The translations under genes and the position numbers were made by a program. The notes under the pieces were generated by a model, which saw only the letters and a list, made by a program, of their open reading frames with translations, made no database searches and was not told the DNA's origin. A stretch of DNA of 64,000 nt from Prescottella defluvii (GTDB lineage: Bacteria > Actinomycetota > Actinomycetes > Mycobacteriales > Mycobacteriaceae), in the NCBI GenBank assembly GCA_029690005.1, contig CP121458.1, positions 2,046,001 through 2,110,000 on the forward strand, written 5' to 3'. This document shows positions 45,107 to 54,433 of this stretch, piece after piece (the first letter of the stretch is position 1; each line of letters begins with the position of its first letter).

Positions 45107-46486
45107 CGGATACGACGCGAGGACACCCAGCACCACGATCGCGGCGATCCCGCCCGTCGCGGCCAGCGCCACCGTGCGCGGGCGGGTGTCCGGTACGGGA
45201 GTCGGCGAGGGTGCCGCGACGGGAGTCGAGCGCGCCGCGTCGACGGCAACGGCGTCCAGCGGCAGGTCAGCGCTCACCGCGGCCGCCGGATCGACCACAC
45301 CGTGACCGACGAACGGATTCCAACCCTCGGCCGGAGCCTGCGCCGTGGCCTCGATGCGCGCGATCACCTGCTGCGCCGTCAGCTGCGGGTGCCGGGCGCG
45401 CACCAGAGCGGCGGTCGCCGCCACGAGCGGCGCGGCGAAACTCGTTCCGTCGAAGGGCCTCTGCTCTCCCTGCGACGTCACCCACTGCCGCGTCTGCCCA
45501 CGACCGTCGGAGTTCAGCGACACGATCCCGGTACCCGGTGCCGCGACGTCGACCCACGGCCCGCCGAGGCTGAAGCTCGACGCCGACCCGTCCGGGTTCA
45601 CCGCACCGACGGTCAGTACGTAGTCGTCGTACCAGGCGGGCGTCGCGATCATCGACACCGAGTCCCATTGATTCGCATGCGGATTCAGCGGATCGAGCGG
45701 CGGATTCTGTGTTGCGCACCCACCCGAGCCGTAGTTCCCGGCGGCCGCCACCACCACGACGTTCTTGACGGTCGCCGCGTACTGGACGGCGGCGCCGAGC
45801 GACTGGTCGCCGATGCCGTCGGCGGCCGACCGGCACGCCACCTCCGAGATGTTGATGACCGTCGCACCCATGTCGGCCGCCTGCCGCACCGCCATCGCCA
45901 TGGTCTGGGCGTTGCCGTATCCGCTGGAATTCTGCACGTCGTTCGGGTCGTCGCGCCGCCGCGCCTCGGAGAAGTTGGCGCTCGACTGTCGGATCGTGAT
46001 GATCCGAGCGTCGGGCGCACCGCCGGAGAATCCCGATCCCGGGACGGGTGCGGCCGCGATGAGCCCGGCGACGATCGTGCCGTGCGCGTCGCAGTCCCCG
46101 GTCCCGTCTCCGTTCGAGACGTAGTCGCCGCCGGGGATCAGACCGGGCAGACGCGGGTGCCGGGTCACCCCGGTGTCGATGACCGCCACGGTCTGTCCCT
46201 GGCCGCGGGTCAGCGGCCACACCGAGCCGAAATCCATCGTGTGCTGGGGCAGCGGCACATCCGGGCTGTCGCCCATCGGCAGCGCCACCGCGCACGCGTT
46301 GCGCTGTTCGGTAGGTGCGAGCGGTGCCGGACGCGACGGCGCCGGCAGCTTGCCGGGATCCACCGGCGCGGGAACGACGGCGCCCCCGACACCCGGCCCC
46401 AGCGATGCGGTCAACGCGACCAGCGCGGTGACGGCCGACGTCCGGAGCAGTCGGAGTCGTGCGGTGCCCGCCACGATCCCGCTCAC
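45083..46486 (-). CDS. mycP: Mycosin, type VII secretion subtilisin-like protease (ESX-4)
   Basis: 467 residues from GTG 46486, overlapping the eccD stop (GTGA). N-terminal signal helix, about 10-38. Subtilisin triad visible: D104 in VIDTG, H135 in DAHGT, S349 in DGTSFAAP, with oxyanion N251 in AAAGN. Cys pairs (NACAV, GDCDA, VACRS, GGCAT) fit the mycosin disulfides. The C-terminal membrane helix (VALAATGGIAAIVVLGVLASYP) ends in RRRR. Mycosins stabilise the ESX membrane complex. Confidence 0.95.
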   Translation of the reverse strand: MSGIVAGTARLRLLRTSAVTALVALTASLGPGVGGAVVPAPVDPGKLPAPSRPAPLAPTEQRNACAVALPMGDSPDVPLPQHTMDFGSVWPLTRGQGQTVAVIDTGVTRHPRLPGLIPGGDYVSNGDGTGDCDAHGTIVAGLIAAAPVPGSGFSGGAPDARIITIRQSSANFSEARRRDDPNDVQNSSGYGNAQTMAMAVRQAADMGATVINISEVACRSAADGIGDQSLGAAVQYAATVKNVVVVAAAGNYGSGGCATQNPPLDPLNPHANQWDSVSMIATPAWYDDYVLTVGAVNPDGSASSFSLGGPWVDVAAPGTGIVSLNSDGRGQTRQWVTSQGEQRPFDGTSFAAPLVAATAALVRARHPQLTAQQVIARIEATAQAPAEGWNPFVGHGVVDPAAAVSADLPLDAVAVDAARSTPVAAPSPTPVPDTRPRTVALAATGGIAAIVVLGVLASYPLRRRRTM

Positions 46487-47956
46487 AATCCTCTGATGGC
46501 GGAGAAGAGTCCGGACACCCAGCACGCCAGCGGGACGACGGCCGCGATCGCGGCGTAGTCGAGCAGTTCGGTCGCACGCTGCTGCACCGGCGAAAAGTTC
46601 TTCCGCGGGGCGATGATTCCGAGCACCAGCGCCCCGAGCACGACCAGCACCGCGGTGGCGAACAGCCCGAGCGCTGCGTCGGGAACGACGACCGCCGCCC
46701 CGGCGCACAGGAGCACGAGGATCGCGCCGCCGCCGCCGATCAGCGGGACCGCCTGCTCCGCCGCACTGAACGTACGCCCGCGGAACATCAGCACGGTCGC
46801 GGCGGTGATTGCGAGTGCCGCTCCGGCCAGTCAGATCCCGGAGCCGGACGTCGGAACGGCGGCGGCGAGCACACCGAAGCCGGTGAGCAGCGTCATCGCG
46901 CAGACCAGCCCGGTGAGGAACCGTCGCGCCCGGTCCGCGCGTGCGGCGACGGACTCGAACGAGGGCACACTGCGCGTGTCGTCGGGATCGTCCTCGGCCG
47001 GATCGACCGACGTGCCCGGCGCCGGGACCGGCGGAAGGGGGAGCTTCGCGAGCAGCATCGCGATGCGGGGCGCGACCACCAGCCCGGTCAGTGCGGCGCC
47101 CGCGAGAAGCGCGCTGACGGCGCGCAAGGGTTGGTCGGTGAGGGTGGCTGCGAGGGCAGCGACGGACCCGAACAGTGACACGGCCGCGGCAGCGGTGAAC
47201 ACGGTGTGCCCCACTCCGCTCGCACGCAGCGCGAGCACCGCTGTGGCCCCGACCATTACGAGTCCCAGTAGGATGTGCGGCGCCCCGCGGTCACCGGGCA
47301 CCAGCAACATTCCCGACGCGAACGCCACCGGTAGTGCCGCGCTGCCGAGGGTGACGGCCGCGCCGGAATCCCCGTAGACCCGGCTCCCGACGGCTCCCGC
47401 AACCAGGAACAACACGAGCGTCAGCAGCGCGCACCCGGCCCCGACGAGGGACTGGATCGAACCGTCGACCTGGAGCAGCGCAACGGAGCCGGCCACCGTC
47501 GCCGCGATCGCGATCGCGGAACCGGTCAGGCGCGCGATACGGGGTGTCCAGGGGTGCGTGTGGCCCGTGTCCGCCACCGCGACGTTGTACATGATGTCGT
47601 CGAACAGCGGTGGGGGAGGGCTGGCCTCGACGCTGTCGAACACCAGCAGCTCGCCGTCGAGGACGCCGTGCTCCTGCAGGCTCAGCGCCGGCGACAGCGG
47701 CGGCGTTCCGAGCCTGGACAGGTCCAGCGCACCGGTTCGGTGCGCTCCTCGTCGGCGTCGAAGTCGTTGGCGGCGCTGTGCTTCCGGACGAGGTCGGCGA
47801 TGCCCGGGATCAGGAGCTCGACGGGACCGCGTTCGGGAGCGCGAGATCGATCTGGGTGTGCGGAGCGACGATCGTCAGCCGACACAGATCGGCCGCTCCT
47901 CGCGGCCGCGATCCTCCGCCGACTGCGTGCTCGGCAGGCAGAACTGTCACGATCAT
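46483..47956 (-). CDS. eccD: Type VII secretion membrane protein EccD (ESX-4; two frameshifts and an in-frame TGA)
   Basis: 491 residues after correction; the channel-lining multi-pass ESX protein. ATG 47956 starts MIVTVLPAEHAVGGGSRPRG, then LCRLTIVAPHTQIDLALPNAVP, the ubiquitin-like N-terminal domain. About eleven hydrophobic helices follow. Bases are missing near 47823 (between AVP and VELLIPGIADLV) and near 47718 (RW to DLSRLG). Separately, a TGA at 46831-46833 interrupts the same frame between PTSGSGI and LAGAALAITAATV. A single C-to-T change (+ strand) of a TGG codon would explain it. The stop overlaps mycP. Confidence 0.85.
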
Positions 47957-48167
47957 CCCCCGGATCCCGCGATCGGGATCCCCACCCGAACCGCTCGCTT
48001 CGAAACATCGGCACCATACCCGGTGCCGGTCCCGCACTCCACGGTGTGCTTCGTCGGTGCGGTGCTGTAGTTTCTCAGTTCGCGAGTCCGGAGCCCGTGG
48101 GGGGTGACTCGGCGCGGTCGAGGGGACCGGGCCGGGCAGGGGCTGGCCTTGTTCTGGGGGTGGAAGC
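47957..48167. promoter_or_regulatory. Divergent eccD-eccC intergenic region with inverted repeats
   Basis: 211 bases between the two divergent ESX-4 arms. GGATCCCG (47962-47969), CGAT, CGGGATCC (47974-47981) is a perfect palindrome 5 bases before the eccD start. CGGCACC (48009-48015) and GGTGCCG (48022-48028) form a second repeat. Both could be regulator sites; promoters are expected here in both directions. Confidence 0.45.
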
Positions 48168-51100
48168 ATGGGCACCGTGCACTTCGTGCGCCGGGCACGT
48201 CGGGAGGCTCCGCGCACGCCGGGCGGCGAGGTGAGTCTCCAGACGCCCCCCGAGATTCCCCGGATCACGCCCGGCAACCTGATGACCAAGCTGTTGCCGC
48301 TCGTCATGGTGGCCGCCATGGTCGGCATGACCGCGCTGATGTTCACCTCCGGCATGGCCACGAACCCCATGTCACTGATGTTCCCGGTGATGATGTTGGT
48401 GTCGATGGTCGGCATGCTCGCGGGCTCGGGTCGGGGCGGCGGGCCGAAGGCGGCCGAGGCGAACGAGGACCGCAAGGACTATCTGCGTTACCTCGACCAA
48501 CTGCGCCGCGACGCCCTCGACACCGGGACGCAGCAGCGCAAGGCGCTCCAGTGGAGCCACCCGGACCCGGGGACGCTGTGGACGCTGACCGGAACGGTTC
48601 GGATGTGGGAGCGGCGCACCACCGACCCCGACTACGGCCACGTGCGCGTCGGCCGCGGCAGTCAGCGCCTCGCGACCCGGCTGATCCCACCCGAGACAGG
48701 GCCGGTCGAGGATCTTCGAGCCGGTGTCGGCGGTGTCGCTGCGCCGGTTCGTGCGCGCCCATTCGGTGGTGGCGGACCTGCCGACGGCGGTGTCGTTGCG
48801 CGGGTTCGCGGCGATATCCGTCGACGGCGACAGGGCGGGGGCACGCGGACTGGTCCGGGCGATGCTGGTGCAACTGTGCACGTTCCACGGACCCGATCAG
48901 CTCCAGATCGCGGTGGTGTGCGGACCCGACACCGCCGCGGAGTGGGACTGGGTCAAGTGGCTGCCGCACGCACAGCGCCCGGACGTGTCCGACGGCGTGG
49001 GGCCCGCGCGGATGATGTACGGGTCGGTGATCGAACTCGAATCGGCCCTGGGACAGCACTTCTCGATGCGCGGACGATTCTCGCGGAGCGCGCCCCCGAC
49101 GCCGGGGGTGCCGCAGATCGTGGTCGTGATCGACGGGGGATCCTCGAAGGCGACAGCGGTCTCGTCACGGACGGCGGGCTGGATTCGGTGACGTTGCTCG
49201 ACCTGAGCGGATACTGCCCGCGGCTCACGGCAACCCGCGGTCTGCAGCTCGTGACGACGGACGGTGCGCTCGGTGCGCGGAGCGGTGCGGGGGTCGAGAC
49301 GTTCGCGACCGCAGACACGCTGACGCCGCAGGAGGCGCTGTCCGCGGCCCGGCGACTCGCCCCCTTCCGGATCGCAGCCCGCACCGCCGCCGACACGGGC
49401 GACGACGACGGCGCACCTGTCGCAGCGGGGTGGAATCGTCTGCTCGGGCTGGGCGACGTCGGCCGATTCGATCCCGTCCAGGGGTGGGTGCCGAGGCACG
49501 GCCGCGACCGGCTGCGCGTCCCGATCGGCATCGGGGTCGACGGCAGTCCCGTCGAACTGGATCTCAAGGAGGCGGCCGAGAACGGTATGGGCCCGCACGG
49601 TCTGTGCATCGGCGCCACCGGATCCGGCAAGTCGGAGTTCCTGCGCACCCTGGTGCTGGGTCTGCTCGCGACCCATTCGCCCGACGCGCTGAACCTGGTC
49701 CTCGTCGACTTCAAGGGCGGCGCGACCTTCCTAGGCCTCGAGGACGCGCCGCACGTCGCCGCGGTCATCACCAACCTCGCCGAGGAGCTGGCGATGGTGG
49801 ACCGCATGAAGGACGCGCTCGCCGGTGAGATGAACCGGCGGCAGGAACTGCTCCGGGCCGCCGGCAACTTCGCCAACGTCACCGACTACGAGAAGGCGCG
49901 CAGCGCAGGCGCGGACCTGGCGCCGCTGCCGGCCCTGTTCATCGTGGTGGACGAGTTCTCCGAACTGCTCAGCCAGCAGCCCGAGTTCGCCGAACTGTTC
50001 GTCGCGATCGGTCGCCTCGGTCGCTCGCTGCACATGCACCTGCTGCTCGCGAGCCAGCGGCTCGAGGAGGGCAAGCTGCGCGGACTCGACAGTCACCTGT
50101 CGTACCGGATCGGTCTGAAGACGTTCTCGGCCAACGAGTCCCGCACCGTGCTCGGCGTGCCCGACGCCTACCACCTGCCGGCATCGCCCGGCGCCGGCTA
50201 CCTCAAGTGCGATTCCGCGGAGATCGTGCGCTTCCAGGCCTCCTACGTCTCCGGCCCCTACGAGAGCGAGCGGGTCCGTCGATCCACGGGCGGGAACGTG
50301 CCGAACCTCGACCTGCGACCGCGCCCGTTCACCGCGTCGCCGGTCGCTCTGCCCGTGTTCGAGGAACCGGTGGTCCCGATCGACCCGGATCCGGTGCCCG
50401 AGGGTGGCGGCGACCAGCGCTCCGTCCTCGAGGTCCTCGTCGATCGCATTCGCGGACGGGGGCCGGCCGCGCACGAGGTGTGGCTGCCGCCGCTCGAGGT
50501 CGCGCCGACGCTCGACCAGATCCTGCCGCCCTCCGCGGTCACGGAATCCGTTCCCGCGCTGAGTTCGCTGCGGGCGCCGATCGGCGTGATCGATCGGCCG
50601 TTCGACCAGCGTCGGGACCTACTGGTGACCGACCTGTCCGGCGCGACCGGCAACGTCGCCGTCGTGGGCGGGCCCCAGTCCGGCAAGTCGACGCTGCTGC
50701 GGACGCTCATCATGTCGATGGCAGCCACGCACTCGCCGCGCCAGGTGCAGTTCTACTGCCTCGACTTCGGCGGCGGCACGCTGTCGGGTCTGGCCGGTCT
50801 CCCGCACGTCGGATCGGTCGCGAACCGACTCGACGTCGACCTGGTGCGGCGCACGGTGGCCGAGATGACGACCCTGGTGCGCCAGCGGGAGCGGCGGTTC
50901 CGCGAGCTCGGCATCGAGTCGATGGCCGAGTTCCGGCGCCTGCGCGGCGGCGGCGAGGGGCCGGCGGCGGCAGGCGCGGCCGAGGACCCGTTCGGGGACG
51001 CCTTCCTCGTCATCGACGGCTGGCCGAGCATCCGACAGGATTTCGAGGCGCTCGAAGCGCAGATCAGTGCGCTTGCCGGGCAGGGGCTTTCGTTCGGCGT

Positions 51101-52178
51101 GCACGTGGTTCTCGCGACTCCGCGCTGGGCCGACATCCGGCCCGCGCTCGAGGATCAGCTCGGTACGAGAATCGAGCTGCGGTTGGGTGACCCGACCGAC
51201 TCCGACGTCGGCCGCGCGAAGGCGATGCTGGTTCCGTCCGGGCGGCCGGGGCGCGGTATCACCCGCGACGGACTGCACCTGCTCGTCGCCCTGCCCCGGC
51301 TGGACGGGGCGTGCCGCAGCGACGATCTCGGCGCCGGGGTCGCCGACGCCGTCGCCCGTCTCGGGGCGGTCCGCTCCGGTCCGGGGGCCCCGCCGGTGCG
51401 GATGCTGCCGGATCGGATTCCGCGGGAGGACCTGCTCGCGGTCGCCGCGGGGCACTGGCCGGCTCCAGCCGCTCCGGGTGGGGCGTGCCTGTCGGTGCCG
51501 ATCGGCATCGACGAGGCCGAACTCGCGCCGGTGTACCTCGATTTCGCGGATCAGGCGCACTTCCTCGTGTTCGGTGACAGCGCGTGCGGCAAGACGACGC
51601 TGCTGCGCGGAATCTGCCTCGGGCTGATGGAAGCGAACACCCCGCAGCAGGCGAAGCTGATCATCGGTGACTACCGACGCACCATGCTCGGTGTGGTCGA
51701 GGGCGATCACCTCGCGGGATACGCGGCCTCGGCAACGACGTTCACGACGATGATGAACGATCTCGCGGGCATCCTCGCGAGCCGCATGCCCGGACCGGAC
51801 ACCACACAACAGCAATTGCGGGAGCGGTCCTGGTGGTCGGGCCCGGAGATCTACGTCGTCGTCGACGACTACGACCTCGTCGCGACGTCGAGTGGCAACC
51901 CGTTGACCCCGCTGCTCGACTACCTCGCGCACGCAAAGGATCTCGGCCTGCACCTGATCGTCGCCCGGCGGTCCGGCGGCGCGTCGCGGGCGCTCTACCA
52001 GCCGGTGATCGCGCGGATGCGCGATCTCGTGCCGGCCGGCATGGTGATGAGCGGCAGCCGGGACGAGGGCAACCTCATCGGCACGGTTCGACCCAGCGAG
52101 CAGCCGTCGGGGCGGGGCACTTTCGTTGCGCGGAGCGGAACCTCCCTGGTTCAGCTCGCATGGTTGCCGCAGTTGTGA
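48168..52178 (+). CDS. eccC: Type VII secretion motor ATPase EccC (ESX-4; two compensating indels)
   Basis: 1,336 residues. Two membrane helices (about 44-62 and 67-84) precede three FtsK/SpoIIIE-type ATPase domains. Walker A motifs are GATGSGKS near residue 482, GGPQSGKST near 834 and GDSACGKTT near 1135; Walker B-like strands are LFIVVDEFSEL, AFLVIDGWP and IYVVVDDYDL. It energises secretion and binds WXG100 substrates. An extra base near 48716 and a missing G near 49138 put about 140 residues in the wrong frame; the correct reading starts EPVSAVSLRRFVRAHSVVADLP and ends PQIVVVIDGG. The single-chain form is usual for ESX-4. Confidence 0.95.
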   Translation: MGTVHFVRRARREAPRTPGGEVSLQTPPEIPRITPGNLMTKLLPLVMVAAMVGMTALMFTSGMATNPMSLMFPVMMLVSMVGMLAGSGRGGGPKAAEANEDRKDYLRYLDQLRRDALDTGTQQRKALQWSHPDPGTLWTLTGTVRMWERRTTDPDYGHVRVGRGSQRLATRLIPPETGPVEDLRAGVGGVAAPVRARPFGGGGPADGGVVARVRGDIRRRRQGGGTRTGPGDAGATVHVPRTRSAPDRGGVRTRHRRGVGLGQVAAARTAPGRVRRRGARADDVRVGDRTRIGPGTALLDARTILAERAPDAGGAADRGRDRRGILEGDSGLVTDGGLDSVTLLDLSGYCPRLTATRGLQLVTTDGALGARSGAGVETFATADTLTPQEALSAARRLAPFRIAARTAADTGDDDGAPVAAGWNRLLGLGDVGRFDPVQGWVPRHGRDRLRVPIGIGVDGSPVELDLKEAAENGMGPHGLCIGATGSGKSEFLRTLVLGLLATHSPDALNLVLVDFKGGATFLGLEDAPHVAAVITNLAEELAMVDRMKDALAGEMNRRQELLRAAGNFANVTDYEKARSAGADLAPLPALFIVVDEFSELLSQQPEFAELFVAIGRLGRSLHMHLLLASQRLEEGKLRGLDSHLSYRIGLKTFSANESRTVLGVPDAYHLPASPGAGYLKCDSAEIVRFQASYVSGPYESERVRRSTGGNVPNLDLRPRPFTASPVALPVFEEPVVPIDPDPVPEGGGDQRSVLEVLVDRIRGRGPAAHEVWLPPLEVAPTLDQILPPSAVTESVPALSSLRAPIGVIDRPFDQRRDLLVTDLSGATGNVAVVGGPQSGKSTLLRTLIMSMAATHSPRQVQFYCLDFGGGTLSGLAGLPHVGSVANRLDVDLVRRTVAEMTTLVRQRERRFRELGIESMAEFRRLRGGGEGPAAAGAAEDPFGDAFLVIDGWPSIRQDFEALEAQISALAGQGLSFGVHVVLATPRWADIRPALEDQLGTRIELRLGDPTDSDVGRAKAMLVPSGRPGRGITRDGLHLLVALPRLDGACRSDDLGAGVADAVARLGAVRSGPGAPPVRMLPDRIPREDLLAVAAGHWPAPAAPGGACLSVPIGIDEAELAPVYLDFADQAHFLVFGDSACGKTTLLRGICLGLMEANTPQQAKLIIGDYRRTMLGVVEGDHLAGYAASATTFTTMMNDLAGILASRMPGPDTTQQQLRERSWWSGPEIYVVVDDYDLVATSSGNPLTPLLDYLAHAKDLGLHLIVARRSGGASRALYQPVIARMRDLVPAGMVMSGSRDEGNLIGTVRPSEQPSGRGTFVARSGTSLVQLAWLPQL

Positions 52179-53458
52179 CCGCGGCGAGCCTGCACCTCGC
52201 CGACGGCGCGGTCTGGGTGGCGTCGCCGTCCGGGGTCGTACGGGTGCCGGACGAGTCGATCGGGCACTGTCTCGAGTGCATCGACGACCGGAATGTCGTC
52301 GTCGGGGCTCAGACGGTCGCGACCATCGATGTCCTCGCGGCGTCGCTCCACCGTGCACTCGAAACGGGAACGAGGGGAACGGGGTTCGCTTCCGCTGTGG
52401 CCGTGACCTACCCGTCGCACTGGGGATCGTTCCGGCGTGGCGTGCTCGAGTCGGCCGCGCGCCGATCTGCCCACGCGGTATCGCTGGTGCCGGTGGCGCT
52501 CGCGGCGCCGGCCCCGGAGGGCTGTTCACGGTGGGTGGTCCTGGAGTGCGCGCCGCTGTGGACCACCGCCAGCCTGGTCGAGCAGGGCGACCGCGGCGAA
52601 CCGGCCGTCGTGGCGTGCGAACTCGCATCGGACACCGGCAGTCTCGATCTTCGTGACCATCCCGACCGCGTCGCGGTGCTCGACCGACTGGTGCGCACGG
52701 TCGCCGGTGAGCGTCCGGTCGAGATAGTACTCGTCACCGGCTCGGACACTGAGATCGCCGGAAAACTCACCGCGGGAATCGAATCGAGGATCGTGGTCGT
52801 CGCGGACACTGATCTGGTGCGTCTGCCCGCGCCGTCGTCGGAGGGCCCGCAGTCCGGCCGCGACGCATCACCCGCCTCGTGGCTGGACCATGGCCTCGCA
52901 GCGCCTCCGCAACGCCGATCCGGGCGCGCCGTCCTCTCGGTGGTCGGCGTCCTCGTCGTGGCTGCGGTCGTCGGCACTGCCCTCACGTTCTGGCAGCCGT
53001 GGACCCGAACGGGTGTCTCCGACGTCGCCGAACCGTTGCAGCGCTTCGAGATCGGGCCGGTGAGCGTGCAACTGCCGGACCGGTGGAGTGCGGAGTCCAA
53101 GCCGGGTCGACTCGACCTGACGCCCACGGGGGTCGGCGGGCGCCGCATCGTCCTCGTTCCCACCGACGTCGCCGCGGGCTCGGACCGGGCCGAGGTGGCC
53201 CACGCGCTCGAGCGGCGGATCGCCGACCGCGGTCCCGACGGGCCCTTCTCCGAGTTCGATCCGGACGCCGAGTTCGCCGGCCGGCCCGGGATCTCCTACG
53301 TGGAGTCGCCGGACGATCGGTCACGCGTGCACTGGCACGTCCTCGTCGAGGACGGCGTGCAGGTGAGCGTGGGCTGTCAGTTCCGGGCGGGAGAGTGGGA
53401 CGCGTTGGCCGCGGATTGCGAACAGGCGGTCCGCAGCGTCGAGGTGGGCGCGGCCTGA
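52175..53458 (+). CDS. Type VII secretion-associated protein, Rv3446c family
   Basis: 427 residues from GTG 52175, overlapping the eccC stop (GTGA); ATG 52160 is an alternative. The N-terminal half resembles an actin/Hsp70-like or regulator fold (HLADGAVWVASPSGVVRVPDESIG, VAVTYPSHWGSFRRGVLESAARR). A membrane helix (AVLSVVGVLVVAAVVGTALTF, about 250-271) leads to an extracytoplasmic domain FEIGPVSVQLPDRWSAE and SYVESPDDRSRVHWHVLVEDGVQVSVGCQF, the Rv3446c-type C-terminal domain. The same gene sits between eccC4 and esxU in M. tuberculosis. Its function is unknown. Confidence 0.85.
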   Translation: MTAASLHLADGAVWVASPSGVVRVPDESIGHCLECIDDRNVVVGAQTVATIDVLAASLHRALETGTRGTGFASAVAVTYPSHWGSFRRGVLESAARRSAHAVSLVPVALAAPAPEGCSRWVVLECAPLWTTASLVEQGDRGEPAVVACELASDTGSLDLRDHPDRVAVLDRLVRTVAGERPVEIVLVTGSDTEIAGKLTAGIESRIVVVADTDLVRLPAPSSEGPQSGRDASPASWLDHGLAAPPQRRSGRAVLSVVGVLVVAAVVGTALTFWQPWTRTGVSDVAEPLQRFEIGPVSVQLPDRWSAESKPGRLDLTPTGVGGRRIVLVPTDVAAGSDRAEVAHALERRIADRGPDGPFSEFDPDAEFAGRPGISYVESPDDRSRVHWHVLVEDGVQVSVGCQFRAGEWDALAADCEQAVRSVEVGAA

Positions 53459-53466
53459 GAACGCCG

Positions 53467-53518
53467 TCCCGGAAAAAGTTCCGGGATCGATGGAACCGAA
53501 TCGACGCATGCGTGCGTC
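53467..53518 (+). terminator. Two hairpins upstream of the WXG100 genes
   Basis: TCCCGGAA-AAAG-TTCCGGGA (53467-53486) and GACGCA-TGCG-TGCGTC (53503-53518). They fill the start of the 172-base gap between the Rv3446c-like gene and the first WXG100 gene. They may act as a processing or partial termination signal that sets WXG100 levels apart from eccC. Confidence 0.5.
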
Positions 53519-53630
53519 CAACCAGATGTAGGCGCGAACTGGCTGCGACGAGTCCCTGGGGGATCGGTGGCGGGACGCGGAAGTGGGACGACGATGCCGA
53601 ACGCATCCGAGTGCATCCGAAGGAGTCGAA

Positions 53631-53945
53631 GTGAGCGATCAGATGAAGACCACCGTCGAGACGATGGAGGCCACGTCGCGTCGCGTCAGCGACGTGCGGA
53701 GTGAGATCCAGGGTCTGCTGAGCACTCTCAAGGGCGAGGTCGACGCTATCCGTGGTGGCTGGGAGGGCTCGGCGGCCATCGCGTTCCAGAACCTCATGGA
53801 GGGGTGGGACGCCAACGCGTCCAAGCTCAATCAGGCGCTCCAGAGCATCAGCGAGAACATCAAGTCGAACAGCGTCTCGTACGACAGCGCACAGCAGGAT
53901 CACACGAGCTCGCTCAACAACGTCGCGAGCAGCCTGAACCTCTGA
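53631..53945 (+). CDS. WXG100 family type VII secretion target (ESX-4, first partner)
   Basis: 104 residues from GTG 53631, with AAGGAG upstream. Helix-turn-helix hairpin with the WxG turn in IRGGWEGSAA at about residue 43. It is one half of an EsxU/EsxT-like heterodimer and probably the ESX-4 substrate. The C-terminus has YDSAQQD, which does not fit YxxxD/E exactly (Gln at position +4). Which of the two is esxU and which esxT cannot be settled by eye. Confidence 0.9.
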   Translation: MSDQMKTTVETMEATSRRVSDVRSEIQGLLSTLKGEVDAIRGGWEGSAAIAFQNLMEGWDANASKLNQALQSISENIKSNSVSYDSAQQDHTSSLNNVASSLNL

Positions 53946-53993
53946 TCTCGATCGCCTGAATTCCCAGACCAGTACCGACAGGAGCAGTCAGTC

Positions 53994-54278
53994 ATGACCA
54001 TGCGTTACTCGTTCGCGCAGATCGAAGCTCTCAAGGCTCGGATCGATCAGATCCAGGCGGAGATGAACGGCAAGCTCGACGACCTCAAGGCCCACATCGC
54101 ACCGATGGTCGCCGAGTGGGAGGGCTCGGCCTCCGAGGCCTACCAGGCGGCGCAGTCCCAGTGGGACTCCTCGGCGCAGGAGCTCAACCAGATTCTCGAT
54201 GCGGTCGGTCGCGTCGTCGGCCAGGGCAATGCGGACATGCAGCAGGTGAACTCCGCCGCCGCCAACAGCTGGGCGTAG
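53994..54278 (+). CDS. WXG100 family type VII secretion target (ESX-4, second partner)
   Basis: 94 residues. WxG turn in MVAEWEGSASEAYQAAQSQWDSSAQELNQIL, which is typical of EsxA/EsxT-type proteins. It starts 48 bases after its partner, with ACAGGAG upstream, and the two surely form a dimer. It ends in NSWA with no YxxxD/E motif. A terminator hairpin follows 17 bases after the stop. Confidence 0.92.
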   Translation: MTMRYSFAQIEALKARIDQIQAEMNGKLDDLKAHIAPMVAEWEGSASEAYQAAQSQWDSSAQELNQILDAVGRVVGQGNADMQQVNSAAANSWA

Positions 54279-54295
54279 TCCTACTACGTCAGACA

Positions 54296-54333
54296 GCGTG
54301 TGCCCGACGGAGGAGAGCCGTCGGGGCACACGC
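54296..54333 (+). terminator. Terminator after the WXG100 pair
   Basis: GCGTGTGCCCGACGG (54296-54310) pairs with CCGTCGGGGCACACGC (54318-54333), with one bulged G, around an AGGAGAG loop. It ends the ESX-4 arm before rocD. Confidence 0.75.
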
Positions 54334-54433
54334 GTATCCACCCCCGAGAACGATTGCCGCCGAGTGCGGGTCGGCGGATACTGGCCTGACCCGAAAGCAG
54401 TGGTGCGTGGCGCCGGGCCGGGAGGCGGACGAT

